From the NCBI RefSeq assembly GCF_034190915.1, contig NW_026947503.1, positions 25,316,532 to 25,380,531 of the forward strand: a stretch of 64,000 nt of DNA, read 5' to 3'. The notes under the pieces are model-generated. The model did not search any database and was not told the origin of the DNA. It worked only from the letters and a program-made list of their open reading frames with translations. Below are positions 49,165 through 58,888 of this stretch, piece by piece. The position numbers and the translations under genes are program-made. This DNA is from Cavia porcellus (lineage: Eukaryota > Chordata > Mammalia > Rodentia > Caviidae). The first letter of the stretch is position 1. Each line of letters begins with the position of its first letter.

Positions 49165-49355
49165 TTTGTAAATCAACAAATGTGGCCCTATTACTTATTC
49201 ATTTGTCCTTAGGCAGTTCACTTGGATTCTGAGCTACATTTCCTCATGTGTAGATCACAGCACAGCTCACAGAGCTTTTAATAAAGATTAAGTGAATTAG
49301 CATATGCATAAGGCTTAGCGTGGTACTGGATACATAGGTGCCATTTGAAACAATA
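49165..49355 (+). repeat. MIR
   Basis: Core blocks: TTAGGCAGTTCACTTGGATT, GAGCTACATTTCCTCATG, AAAGATTAAGTGAATTAGCA and ATAGGTGCCATTTG. Confidence 0.65.
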
Positions 49356-51395
49356 GCCAACTGTCTATCCTCAACTGTATGGAACAAGAAAAAAGGGTAT
49401 CAGGCTGGCCTTCATTTGTATGCCATTTTCTTCGTTCTGACCACCGAAATATTTCATATGCCATATGTTATCAGGCTGCCATTTAAACCCCAATATTTCA
49501 TCTAGTAGGATAATTCTTTCAATAAAAAGATACCTTTCTGAAATGTAATTAACAATTTCAGAAAGTTAACAGTAGTATTCATGAGCACACTATGCCAAAA
49601 TGTGCCAAAGTAAACAGCCAAAAATAAATCAATACAAAAAAGAAAAAGACAAAGGATCCAAGCCAGAAGCAGAAACTAGTCCAAACTGTTCTGATTCCAA
49701 ACCAAATCTGATCCTTGGCCATGAATAAATAGTTTTGTTCAATAGCTAATCCCTCCAACATCAAAATTCATCTGATAGTGACTTCAAATTTGGTTCCCTA
49801 ACTTGACCTGATTTAAATCAGAGTAAAATGAACTACAACTCAATAAAGAAGCCCTGACTGAAAACGCACAAAAATTAAACAGCATATATATTCACACAAG
49901 TAAACCTCACGTCCTTAATTCTTTTCATCCTACAAAGGAGATAGATCTAGGCTGATGGCCCAAGGAACAATGTCCTCAGCTTTGGCATCCCACTGTGTCT
50001 TAGATTAACACCATATCCCACCATCAACAGCCCTAAGAACCCAACAGTCTTTATAAGATGAGACAATACTGTGTACCAAGTGCACTCCAAATATATACAC
50101 ATGCATACATCTTTCTATCAATCTCAAAAACAAAGACAAGCTTACTGATAAGAAATATGCTTGATATGGGTACTGAGTTTGCTAAGAGATTTGTAAGGAG
50201 ACTCTAGCAACCAAAACATCCTCATATGTGATGTTTTGCAACACATTCCATTCATACACTGAGTGCACCCATATTTAACACATCTTGGAAAACCTACCTT
50301 TCTGTTAGTTTCATCAGGCATTCTACTTTAAGAGGCTGTTAAAAATCTTCCATTTATTCTCTTACATAAACTTTCTTCCCTAATCCAGGGAGACAAAACA
50401 AGCTATGCAAATTCAACAATCTGTTGTTAATATTCTACCAAGGCATTCCTTGACTCTCTAAAGGGCAACCTGACAGAATGAAACCTGTAAAAAAGCAAAC
50501 ATCATAGAAATGTGAAGTCATCAAAATAGTAATGGCTTTAAAAAAAAAAAAACTGGTAGAAGTTGTTGAAAAAGGAAGACAGATAAGGCTTATCTTGTGG
50601 TAATATTAATGTGTGGAACTAAATAGTACCAGGAACGTGGCAATAATAAAAGGTGTCCATCACCTCTTGGTATTCCCAATAGGACTTCAATTATTCTCCT
50701 AGCAACATGCAGGATTGAGCCCCACCATATACAATCCCGCACACACTCCGATTGTTTATATGCTTCCCTCATTTGCACACTCCACACCAGCTAAGATCAG
50801 CACTGACTCATTTAGACAAAAGTGGCAACATGCACTCTAGGTGGATCCTCATACTGGCTGTTAATGTAAACAAAGCATAGTGACATAAACGTGATTCCTT
50901 TATCCAGGTGCATTTCTCAAAATATTCTTAAAATATTTATGCCCGGGAACTTTTCAAAGTAATCACATTATTTAAAAATTTTAAAAGAATGCAGGATGAA
51001 ATGCAGCTATCTTCATTCCCTCCACACCTCAACCTAAGCAGCGCTTTGTTTAGGGAAGCCGGTATCTCTGCACCTCCGAAAGCTCACTGCTTGCCGTTTA
51101 CTGCTACTAATTAAATGGAGAAGTGGAGGATGGAAGAGAACGCGCCCAAAAAAGTGGAGAAAAAGAGAATGCTACTTTTTGCCCATCTCCAGGTAACTAC
51201 ACAAAAAGGGAAATTTGTCAAGCAAAGGATGGCAAAAGAATCAAAAACACAAGTCACACCATTTGCATTGTATTCGTTCTCTGATAAATACTATAGCCAG
51301 CCTTGCTTAGCACCCTCAAGAAAAAGTCATATTGAATACCTCCCCACCCCAAGATATCTATTTTATTATACGTTTACATAACACACACACACACA

Positions 51396-51445
<50 letters not shown>

Positions 51446-52209
51446 CCCCACGCCAGGACAGGAAAGCAGCCAAGAGCGAAGCCATAACGTGAGCTGTCTC
51501 AGATAATAGCCTCTCTTTAAACCCCACCCCCCATCACCAGAGAAAGGGAACCTCAGGGAAGGAAAAAAAGGGAGGAGGGGTTAGAAAGATAAATGAAGAA
51601 AGCCTGAATATCCAGGCATCAACTTTTCATGAACTGCACAACCAGGATAGGAAATACCTCCCTGCTGAGTAATGCTTCACGGGTTGTAAATTCACCTCTG
51701 GAAAGGGGAGCCAGACCTGGGCGCGCACCCCGCCAGATGGCAAACCACTCCTACCTGCTCCATCCAGCCTGCCTGTCACGCCGCGCCAGCGACAGGCCTC
51801 CCACCCACCCCTCCTTTTTGGTATAGCAACACACCAATAAGAACAGAGAATGGCTGGCCGAAAGAAGGCTGAGCAGTGATTTAGCAGGATTGTTTCAAAA
51901 AGGAGGAGTGGGAAACGAGAGTGAGTGAGGGTAAAAACAAAGCCCTTTCCAGTGGAACCGACCGTTTGGGGGCGTGGCTTATTTCATTGCTTTATTAATA
52001 AAAGGGATCAATGGAGCTTTTCTCTCTCCACCCACCCAGGGGTTGCCGGGATTTGAATTGTCGGGAGGAAAAGGGTGGGAGGGTGTTAAATGGCATGGCC
52101 GCAAGATTCTTTCAAGTTTCCAACAGCACCTGCCACCTTCCTTGACCACGACCACCCACAGGGAAAAAAAAAAAAAGGCTCCAAAATGCAATCCTTGCTG
52201 CAGACTTTG
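49356..52209. other. unique DNA next to the promoter
   Basis: Nearly free of recognisable repeats except the (CA)n tract. Repeat depletion close to a CpG-island promoter often reflects regulatory sequence; 50990-51130 and 51830-52010 are the least repeat-like parts. No motif is decisive. Confidence 0.5.
51381..51442 (+). repeat. (CA)n microsatellite
   Basis: About 30 CA units with one TA interruption. Confidence 0.97.
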
Positions 52210-52750
52210 CATGACAAGGACAGTCACAGCCGCTTTCAGAGCCACCTCGCTCCCAGGATCGACACGCTCCAGCTTCGGAGCGCCCGCTGACAAGATCCTT
52301 ATAAAGTTCCACGGGGAGACGGTCAGCAAGCTCCCCCACAGCAACCGCACCCGTGCGCGGCGCGAATCTCCCGCCGCGACCCAGACGTGACATACAGCAT
52401 GGACTCCCGCTGCAGAGGCGAGGAGCAGAAAGTTGCCCAACAGCCCAGGGAGCCGCGGTTCGCAGAGGAAAGGGACCTGCGGGGCAGAAGGGCGCACGCG
52501 CCCCCGGGCCACCCCAAAGCGGGCAGCGGTGGACAGACAGCCCGGGTTCCAAGGGCTTCGCGCCTCTTTATTTACAAACAAAGCGCTAGGCTGAAGGGGA
52601 ATGCTAACTGCCACCCTTCCCGGAACCCTGCTCCGGGGCGCTCCGGCGTTTGGGAGGGTCCGCGCACCTCGGGGTGGCCCGATCCCTGCAGTGCCCGCGC
52701 GAGGCACCAACTCCCCGGGGAGTCCCGGGTAGGAAGGGGGCTTCGCTCAC

Positions 52751-52798
52751 CTCGTCTTCCGAAAGTCCGTAGACCGGCTCCCCTAGCCCCGTCGCCAT
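52751..52798 (-). CDS. NEDD4L: NEDD4L first coding exon (HECT-type E3 ubiquitin ligase, N-terminus)
   Basis: Read on the minus strand, the ATG at 52798-52796 opens a 16-codon exon, MATGLGEPVYGLSEDE, ending on a complete GAG codon followed at once by a consensus donor GTGAGC (52750-52745). I recognise these residues as the N-terminus of the long, C2-domain form of NEDD4L; in the known protein the next exon continues with GESRILR, the start of the C2 domain, and is not in this window. NEDD4L ubiquitinates membrane proteins such as ENaC through WW domains (PY-motif binding) and a C-terminal HECT domain; the C2 domain targets it to membranes. The start context is mixed: T at -3, G at +4. An open frame runs on past the donor to 52604, but that is intron. 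The CpG-island setting fits a first exon. Identification is from peptide recognition; no alignment was run. Confidence 0.93.
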
Positions 52799-53230
52799 GG
52801 AGCCGGCGCCCCGCGTGGGGTCCGAGGAGCTCCCGGGCGGCTGGACTGCGTCTTTCCTCTGCCTCCGCGGCCGCTCGGTCCCACACGCAGTCCCGCGCGC
52901 GCCCCGCCGGGGAAGCGGACGAGAGCCGGCAGGTGAGAGCGCCGAGCGCGCGCCCGGGCCGCTGCCGCTTCCTCCCGGAAGGCTGCGGGACGTGCGGGCT
53001 GGCGGCTCCCGAGAGCGCGCCGAGCGGCGGCGGCAACCCCGGCGCCTCTCCCCGAGCGCCGCGGCGGCGACGCGGAGCCCGCCTGCTTCTCCTCCCCGCG
53101 GCCCGCGCCCGCCTCGCTTCCTCCCCGCGCGCGGCCCTCCCGGTCCTCCCGCCGCCGGCGGGCCGCTCGCTCTGCGGTCCCAGAGTCCGGGCTCGCTCGC
53201 CCCTCACCCTCAGTCCCGGCCCCCGCTCTC
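52799..53230 (-). other. NEDD4L: NEDD4L 5' untranslated region (approximate)
   Basis: GC-rich leader upstream of the NEDD4L ATG. The transcription start cannot be read from sequence; I place it below the GC-box cluster at about 53230, and multiple dispersed starts are usual for such islands. On the minus strand there are upstream ATGs at 53376 and 53318 in frames different from NEDD4L, both open past the NEDD4L start. They matter only if transcription begins that far upstream. Confidence 0.5.
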
Positions 53231-53360
53231 CCCGCCCCCTCCTCCGCCTCCGCCCACCCGGCGCCCGGAGGAGACCCTCCCTGCTCTTCGGGGCGGGCAC
53301 ACGCGCCCCCCAAGCCAATCACAGGCCGGGCTGGGGGGCGGGCCGCGGGGGCGGTGGAGT
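53228..53360 (-). promoter_or_regulatory. NEDD4L: probable NEDD4L core promoter: GC boxes and inverted CCAAT
   Basis: The cluster includes CCCGCCCC at about 53231, GGGGCGGGC at 53290, a CCAAT on the plus strand at 53315-53319 (inverted relative to the gene), and GGGGGGCGGG around 53333. No TATA box is seen. This is a typical TATA-less, Sp1/NF-Y-type promoter of a broadly expressed gene. The assignment to NEDD4L rests on its position 430-560 bp upstream of the ATG. Confidence 0.6.
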
Positions 53361-54602
53361 TCTGCCCCACGCCCACCTGGGGCAGCGGCGGGGTGCGCTG
53401 GGGTCAGCAGGCCGCGGGCGGTCCGCAGGGGCGCGCCCGGGCGGGTCCGGCTGCCCGCTGACCCTCTGCACGCCCGGCTTCCCCCGACTCCGGGAGCGCG
53501 CCCTGGCCCTTTGGGAGTGGTGAAGATATTTGCAAACAACAGAAACACCTTGTGTTTTTTCCTCTCCGTAGGCTTTTTTTACCCAGAGCTTTGAGCTTGC
53601 TTTAATTGTTAAAAGGGGGGAAAGATGGACGTTTCTAGATCTCTTTAAATTCTTGGCAGCCCCAGCAAGTCGACTTGGCTACGTTGTCAGCTCCCGGGAG
53701 TGATCCGCCTGGCTGGCCCCCAGCCGGGGAGAGGCTGCCCCGGTGTGGCCGCGAGTCGCCATTGCCTGTGTCAACTCTACAGGGATCAAAACCAACGGCT
53801 CCTGCTCTTAAGTACACGCCCACCCACTCGGAAACCCCGTGGTCCTTTGAATAAAAAGGCAGCTTGTCTTTGAGACGCCATGTGAAATATCAAACTCGAG
53901 TTTAAGGTTATCTTTATGCATATGCAAACGACTGAGACTTAGCGCCACAGTAGGATCCTTCCCACATCGTAGCTACAGTTTCTTTAGCAAGCAGTTCATG
54001 TAATTTTGGGTTTATTTAAAGGAATACAAGAGACTACTTCAAATGAGAGAAAAATTCGTCACTCGACTTTCTCAGGAAGTCTTTCGTTAAATTTAAATGC
54101 TAAGTGCATTGGTGATTTCAAAAAGAAAGCAGACAACACAATTTGCCTTAGAAAATATCACTGTCTACTTGGGTATTAACAGGGTGCATTTAGGCTTTTC
54201 ATTCAGTGAAGTTAAGCCAAAACTCTCTCGTGATCTACTACAATCACCTTGCTGATCCCCAGCTACATTACTAAGTACTTGCCCTTCACCCTGCAGCTCA
54301 AAAGAAAAAGGGAAACACCCACCCTAATTTAACCCCTTTTGGCCTCCCTTCAGTATGACTGTGCTTTAAACTGTGTGCAATGTAATGGAGTTCCTTTTCA
54401 AAACCCAGCCCTATACAGTCAATACCCTACTCAGGAACCTTCTTCAGAATATTGAGCCATTGAGTCAGTATTACTTAGATGTCACAGAATCCCAGCTGAG
54501 AAAAATAATCTATATGAAAGAGCATTGCAAAGACAGACTTCTATTCATTCCATGCCAAGGGTTTTGGACCTTTCAAACCTACGTCCTTTTTCTTTTGATA
54601 AA

Positions 54603-54617
54603 AGATAGATAGATAGA
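54603..54617 (+). repeat. short (GATA)n tract
   Basis: Three to four GATA units. Confidence 0.8.
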
Positions 54618-54780
54618 GATTGATTCTAAGATACCTTTCACCTCCCTATAGCCCCCCTTGAATGGAAATTAAAGCTTCTCCATCCTCACCACTTAGAACA
54701 TTTTCTTATTTGTACAATGTATATTTCAGAGGAAAAAAGATAATTGATTCTTAAATATTTCTAATATGAAAATATTTCTA

Positions 54781-54957
54781 TATCTGGTAATCTAAGCAAC
54801 CCTTTTGAAGCTAACATTCAATATAACAATCATTGTTAAATTCCTATCATGTTTTGAAAGCCTTATATTGTTATTGTTTTGGATTTATTGTTATTGTTTG
54901 TCTCTTTTGCTGTTTGTTTTTCTTTTCTGTGTCTTTTTTTCCTCTTAATAAAAGAAA
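54781..54957 (+). mobile_element. very short L1 3' end
   Basis: A 177-bp insertion with TSD GAAAATATTTCTA / GAAAATATTTTTA (54768-54780 and 54958-54970). The body (TCTAAGCAACCCTTTTGAAG, CATTGTTAAATTCCTATCAT, ATTGTTATTGTTT) matches the 3' UTR of the L1 at 26392-28823, ending CCTCTTAATAAAAG. Confidence 0.88.
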
Positions 54958-55448
54958 GAAAATATTTTTATTTATATACAGGAAGTTTTGGAGGTACACA
55001 GTTTCAGGCTTACCCCTTAGGTGAAGCTGTATCATGTGAAAACAGGTATAAACACTTCCTCATCATTCATCGGCCTGCTCCCACACCCGCTAACCAAGCA
55101 GCCTGCAGTCATGTCCTTGACTTTCTTTGAGGAGTGATTATTAGAAACCACAGCATCAACTTTACATATGTTATTTATTGTGGAGCATTTATAAATTTGT
55201 GATCCATGACATCATTCAGTATGCCCTGTAAAAATACTCAAACGTGATGTGTATTTCAAATCTATAAGGGAAAGCTTGTTTTCATTCAAGGAACTGATAG
55301 GTTTTTGCGTTATGGATAACAAAAAAATTATCCCAACTGATTGTGTTTTTCTAATTACTATGGCTATCAGGAAACTCAGGACCAATTTTATGGTTGTAAG
55401 CCATAAAAGAACTCATAAAAAGATACATCTATCCCTGTTGTAACTTTT

Positions 55449-55695
55449 CCAGTGCAGTGGTCAATGCAATGGATGTACATTTGAATTGCCTAGAAGCTTT
55501 TAAATAGACTAAGTGCCCAGAGGCCAGCATAAGAGGTAATGATTTAAGGTTCTGAATAGGAACACAGGCATCAGTGATTTCCATAGCATCACAGGTGATG
55601 GTAACATGCATATATGTGACTCCCTAGGTCAGGAGTTCCTAAACTTTGCTACACACAGAAACATAGAAATACCTGGGGGATCTTTATGCAAAGCA
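55449..55695 (+). mobile_element. MER5A-like hAT (Charlie) remnants
   Basis: ACATTTGAATTGCCTAGAAG, AAATAGACTAAGTGCCCAG and GCATCAGTGATTTCC, then a second stretch with CAGGAGTTCCTAAACTTTGC and ATACCTGGGGGATCTTTATG. Two partial copies side by side are likely. Confidence 0.6.
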
Positions 55696-55775
55696 ATTTT
55701 ATTTCCCTTACTCTGCTTCACGTTTACTAAACAATAATATAGAGCCATAATTTGTAGATTTCCTCCAGAATGTGT

Positions 55776-55777
<2 letters not shown>

Positions 55778-55840
<63 letters not shown>
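55778..55840 (+). repeat. (TC)n microsatellite
   Basis: About 30 TC units with one TT interruption. Confidence 0.97.
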
Positions 55841-55842
<2 letters not shown>

Positions 55843-56576
55843 TTCCTTTTGGAAACAGTCTTTAAAACCTTGTTTGATGCTGTGGGTGTTTTTGGTAAAT
55901 GCTATTCATTGGAATATCAGAAGTGAAAAAATTAGCAAGAACAGTTTTAAAGTACAATGGGTAATCACAAATAGAGAACATTTTAATTCTAAACCTCTTC
56001 ACAAATTATTGAGCTGTCTTAGCAAAATTATGTGTATCTTAATCACATCTGTGAGGAACCCACAGCAGAAAAATGCATGGTGTCCCTGTTTATGGAAATT
56101 TCATATAAATTAAAGATGTTTCTCATCAGTCTTTGACAATGACTTTCATTCCTTAAAGACTACCCAAGAAGCAGATATGTTGAAGAAGGCCATATAGTTG
56201 TAAAAACTGATGTCCTCTAGAAACCTAGGTCCCTGAAATATAGAGAAATCTTGCCCATTTAAGGTCTTTATCCTTATGTAAGGAAATAAACCATGCCTCA
56301 GATTTTTTATTAAAGGGTAACACCTTCCTCATTGCCCCTGTGATGCCTTGGCTGGCGAGAGGAATGTGGGTTCAGCTCATCCCTTCCTCCACTGATCTGG
56401 GGCAGCTTGGCTGGCAAGAGAAGTCTCAGATCACTCTTCCCTCCCAGCACTAGTGGGACTCAAGGTTGGAGACCTTCAGAATGCCAGTGACACAGCAGAA
56501 CTTTAGCTAAGGCACATGCAATGGACGTAAGGAATTAAAGATGTGAAAATATTCCATGAAACATTAGCAATATGAG

Positions 56577-56665
56577 GGGCTGGGAATATAGTTCAGCAGC
56601 ACAAGTGCCTGCCTGGCAAGTATGAGACTGTGAGTTTGATCCCCGGTACCAAAAAGAAAAAAAAA
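56577..56665 (+). mobile_element. ID-like SINE
   Basis: GGGCTGGGAATATAGTTCAG, GTGAGTTTGATCCCCGGTAC and an A-rich tail. TSD TAGCAATATGAG (56565-56576 and 56666-56677). Confidence 0.94.
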
Positions 56666-57891
56666 TAGCAATATGAGCCTAGATGTGACCCCTAACCTTT
56701 CTTTTTTTAAAATATTTATCCTCTTAAGTCTCTTTCATCAACTATTTCACTTGACTTTATGATACTTTCATACAAGTAAACATTTTCTCTTCTCTACTGG
56801 TTCGCTTCAAAACTCCTAGGCCTTCTCTTCCAATCCTTCCCTTCTGTGTCTTACAATTACCCGAAACCTGGATCATAATCCTGTGCCCTCCAACCTTGCT
56901 CCAACAATATTTAACCTCACTCATCATTTCTCCATCCTATCCCTTAACCTCCTGAACCACGCACTCCAGGGTAAAATCACTCAACCTGAACCCCCACACA
57001 AACAACAGGGTAAAATCATTCTACTAACTGGAAAATCATTATACAAGTTCTTGGTATAAGCTGGATTGTGTGTTTCTGTAAACCTTCCTCCTATGGATAT
57101 AAATCAGTTCAATAGTTACCACAGATTGTCAGTAGCTAGGCTGTACTTGAGTCTGTTGTTAATCAGGATGTCATACATGCTATAACAAGTTTTTCACTCC
57201 TGTATGACAACACTGTGATTATAAAGGGTCATAATCATCATCATAATCTGATACCAAAGGAATGGTCCTAAAGGCAAATTGATAGTAATTCCTCCGTCTT
57301 AATATATTGGGAAGGTAGGTTTTTGGAAGATATAAAAATCAAGAACCAACTATATCTAGAAGACATCTAGAGGAACAGACACCTCCTGGGAAAGCTTCAA
57401 TAACAGGGACAAGGCTTTCTAACATAAAAATCTACAAGCATCAACACAGGAAACAAAATAAAATAGAAAATGACAAGAGAAAGAAGCAAAATGCAATCCC
57501 AAATTCCCAGCCTATCCAGGGCACAAAGAAATGGGGGAAATTGAAAGCCAACAAATGGAACTCTGAAATGATGGCAGCAGAAGTGAAAAAACAAATGGAA
57601 GAGACCACAGGAAAAAGTAACCTCTAAGGTCAAAAAAAAAAAAAAAAGACTACCAAAATAAAAGGCATTACAGCAGACACAGGTACATAAATAGAGGAGT
57701 TCAGAAAAATTCCAAACATAGACAAGAAATTGAATCAATGAAACTGATCTAAACAGAAATGAAGGAGACTAGAGATACCATTTAAAGTATATTCAGCAAA
57801 TTGAATGAAGGCGAGAACAGAATATCAGATCAGGAAGACAGAAACATGACTAGTGACCACGAAAAAAAAGATATCTTAAAAAATCATGAGA

Positions 57892-58888
57892 GGCCATTAG
57901 CGGACTGCAAGAGAGGAGAACAAGAAGTTAACAAAAAGCTAAGATCTCCTGTGAGTCAGCACCATGCATGGGCTGAGAGCCAAATGCCAGCCCTCTCTTT
58001 GATTTGGTGCCATTTTCAGATGTTGGGGGAGAACAAGAAGTCACCAAGAAGCTAAAACCACCTGTGAGTCAACACCATGCTAAAACTGAGGGAGGGAGAG
58101 TCAGGTGCCAGCCTTCTCCTGTGAGTCGGCACTGTTCGTGGACTGTGGAGTAGAAGAACCAGAAGGCAACAAGAAGCTAAGATCTCCTGTGAGTCAGCAC
58201 CATGCACGGGCTAACTAGGGAGAGCCAGATGTTACCTCCTGCCAGTGTGTGGACAGGGAGACAAGAAGTGTCAGCGTCCCCCTCTCATACACCGTAAGCG
58301 ACCAACTGATCCAGAGAAACACAGGCTGTGATGATAGTTAATGAGGTAAAACATAATTTAATACTTGTAGCATTTAGTGTTTCACTGACTTTGCAGACCT
58401 AAAACTGGTAGTCTGTCTAATCATCTATCAAGAGGATAACAATATGCAATGTAGCATATGGAGATCATCTTCTGAAGGTGATAGCCACTACTATCTACTT
58501 TTGAAATCCTATATCATTCTCATTGTTTTGTTTGTTTGGGTTTTATTCTTTTTTATCTTATTCGATTTTATTATATCTGATGGCATGGGCAGCTGTTTCA
58601 AAGATAGTAAGATATATTATGGTATCCATTTACTTTTATCTTATTTTGAAGTCCTGTATTACATTCATTGTTTTGTTTTTATTGGTTCTAGTCTGTTCTG
58701 TTTAGTTTGATTTTACTGTGTCTGAAGGTATGGGCAGCTATTTTGAAGACAACAAGAGGCATTATGGTAACCATTGTTGATTTCCTATTATCTTGTTTTG
58801 AAATCTGTGTCACTTGCACTGTCTTGTTTTGATTGACTTTATTCTGTTTATTTTGCTTAGTTTTATTCTCTTTAATATAAATTTTTTA
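57892..58888 (+). mobile_element. composite retroposon family, copy D (longest)
   Basis: Inserted in ORF1 of the surrounding L1, with a 12-bp imperfect TSD AAAATCATGAGA / AAAGTCATGAGA (57880-57891 and 58889-58900). The 5' part has four GTGAGTC.GCACCATGC blocks (57951, 58064, 58121, 58189) and AACAAGAAGCTAA phrases between them; the conserved 20-mer is at 58314-58333. Units follow with ATGGGCAGCT at 58585 and 58730 (period 145), and the end is TTCTCTTTAATATAAATT. No open frame of note. Confidence 0.88.

Larger units (their letters stand above)
1..52750 (-). other. NEDD4L: 5' part of NEDD4L intron 1
   Basis: Everything from the exon 1 donor to the left edge should be intron 1, which is known to be very long in mammals. 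I found no further NEDD4L exon (C2, WW or HECT coding sequence) on the minus strand here. The content is almost entirely repeats and unique non-coding DNA. Alternative NEDD4L first exons may exist in the interval but cannot be recognised by eye. Confidence 0.8.
52210..53530. other. CpG island over NEDD4L exon 1
   Basis: Base composition changes abruptly from A+T-rich flanks to very G+C-rich DNA full of CpG dinucleotides, densest at 52880-53460. It is the only such region in the window. Long open frames occur here on both strands simply because stop codons are rare in G+C-rich DNA. Confidence 0.92.
53531..57389. other. upstream flank, mostly unique
   Basis: Besides the L1 3' end, MER5A-like relics, TC tract and ID SINE listed separately, the sequence is unique. 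53531-54360 is repeat-poor and holds an octamer-like ATGCATATGCAAA at about 53917. Confidence 0.55.

Noticed and set aside
51979..53376. Minus-strand frames of 243, 248 and 197 codons around NEDD4L exon 1
   Set aside because: They are in other registers than NEDD4L, cross the leader and intron, and have the same compositional cause. Kept only as possible upstream ORFs.
52387..53594. Plus-strand frames of 378 and 265 codons over the CpG island
   Set aside because: They run antisense to the NEDD4L exon, have the Pro/Arg/Gly/Ala-rich composition of G+C-rich DNA read in any frame, and match nothing I know. Stop-poor composition explains them.
55772..56113. 113-codon frame starting in a TC repeat
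   Set aside because: Leader is a translated (TC)n tract; no similarity beyond it.
57397..57738. 113-codon minus-strand frame rich in Phe and Cys
   Set aside because: Antisense of L1 ORF1 A-rich sequence; the lysine-rich ORF1 strand reads as Phe-rich on the reverse.
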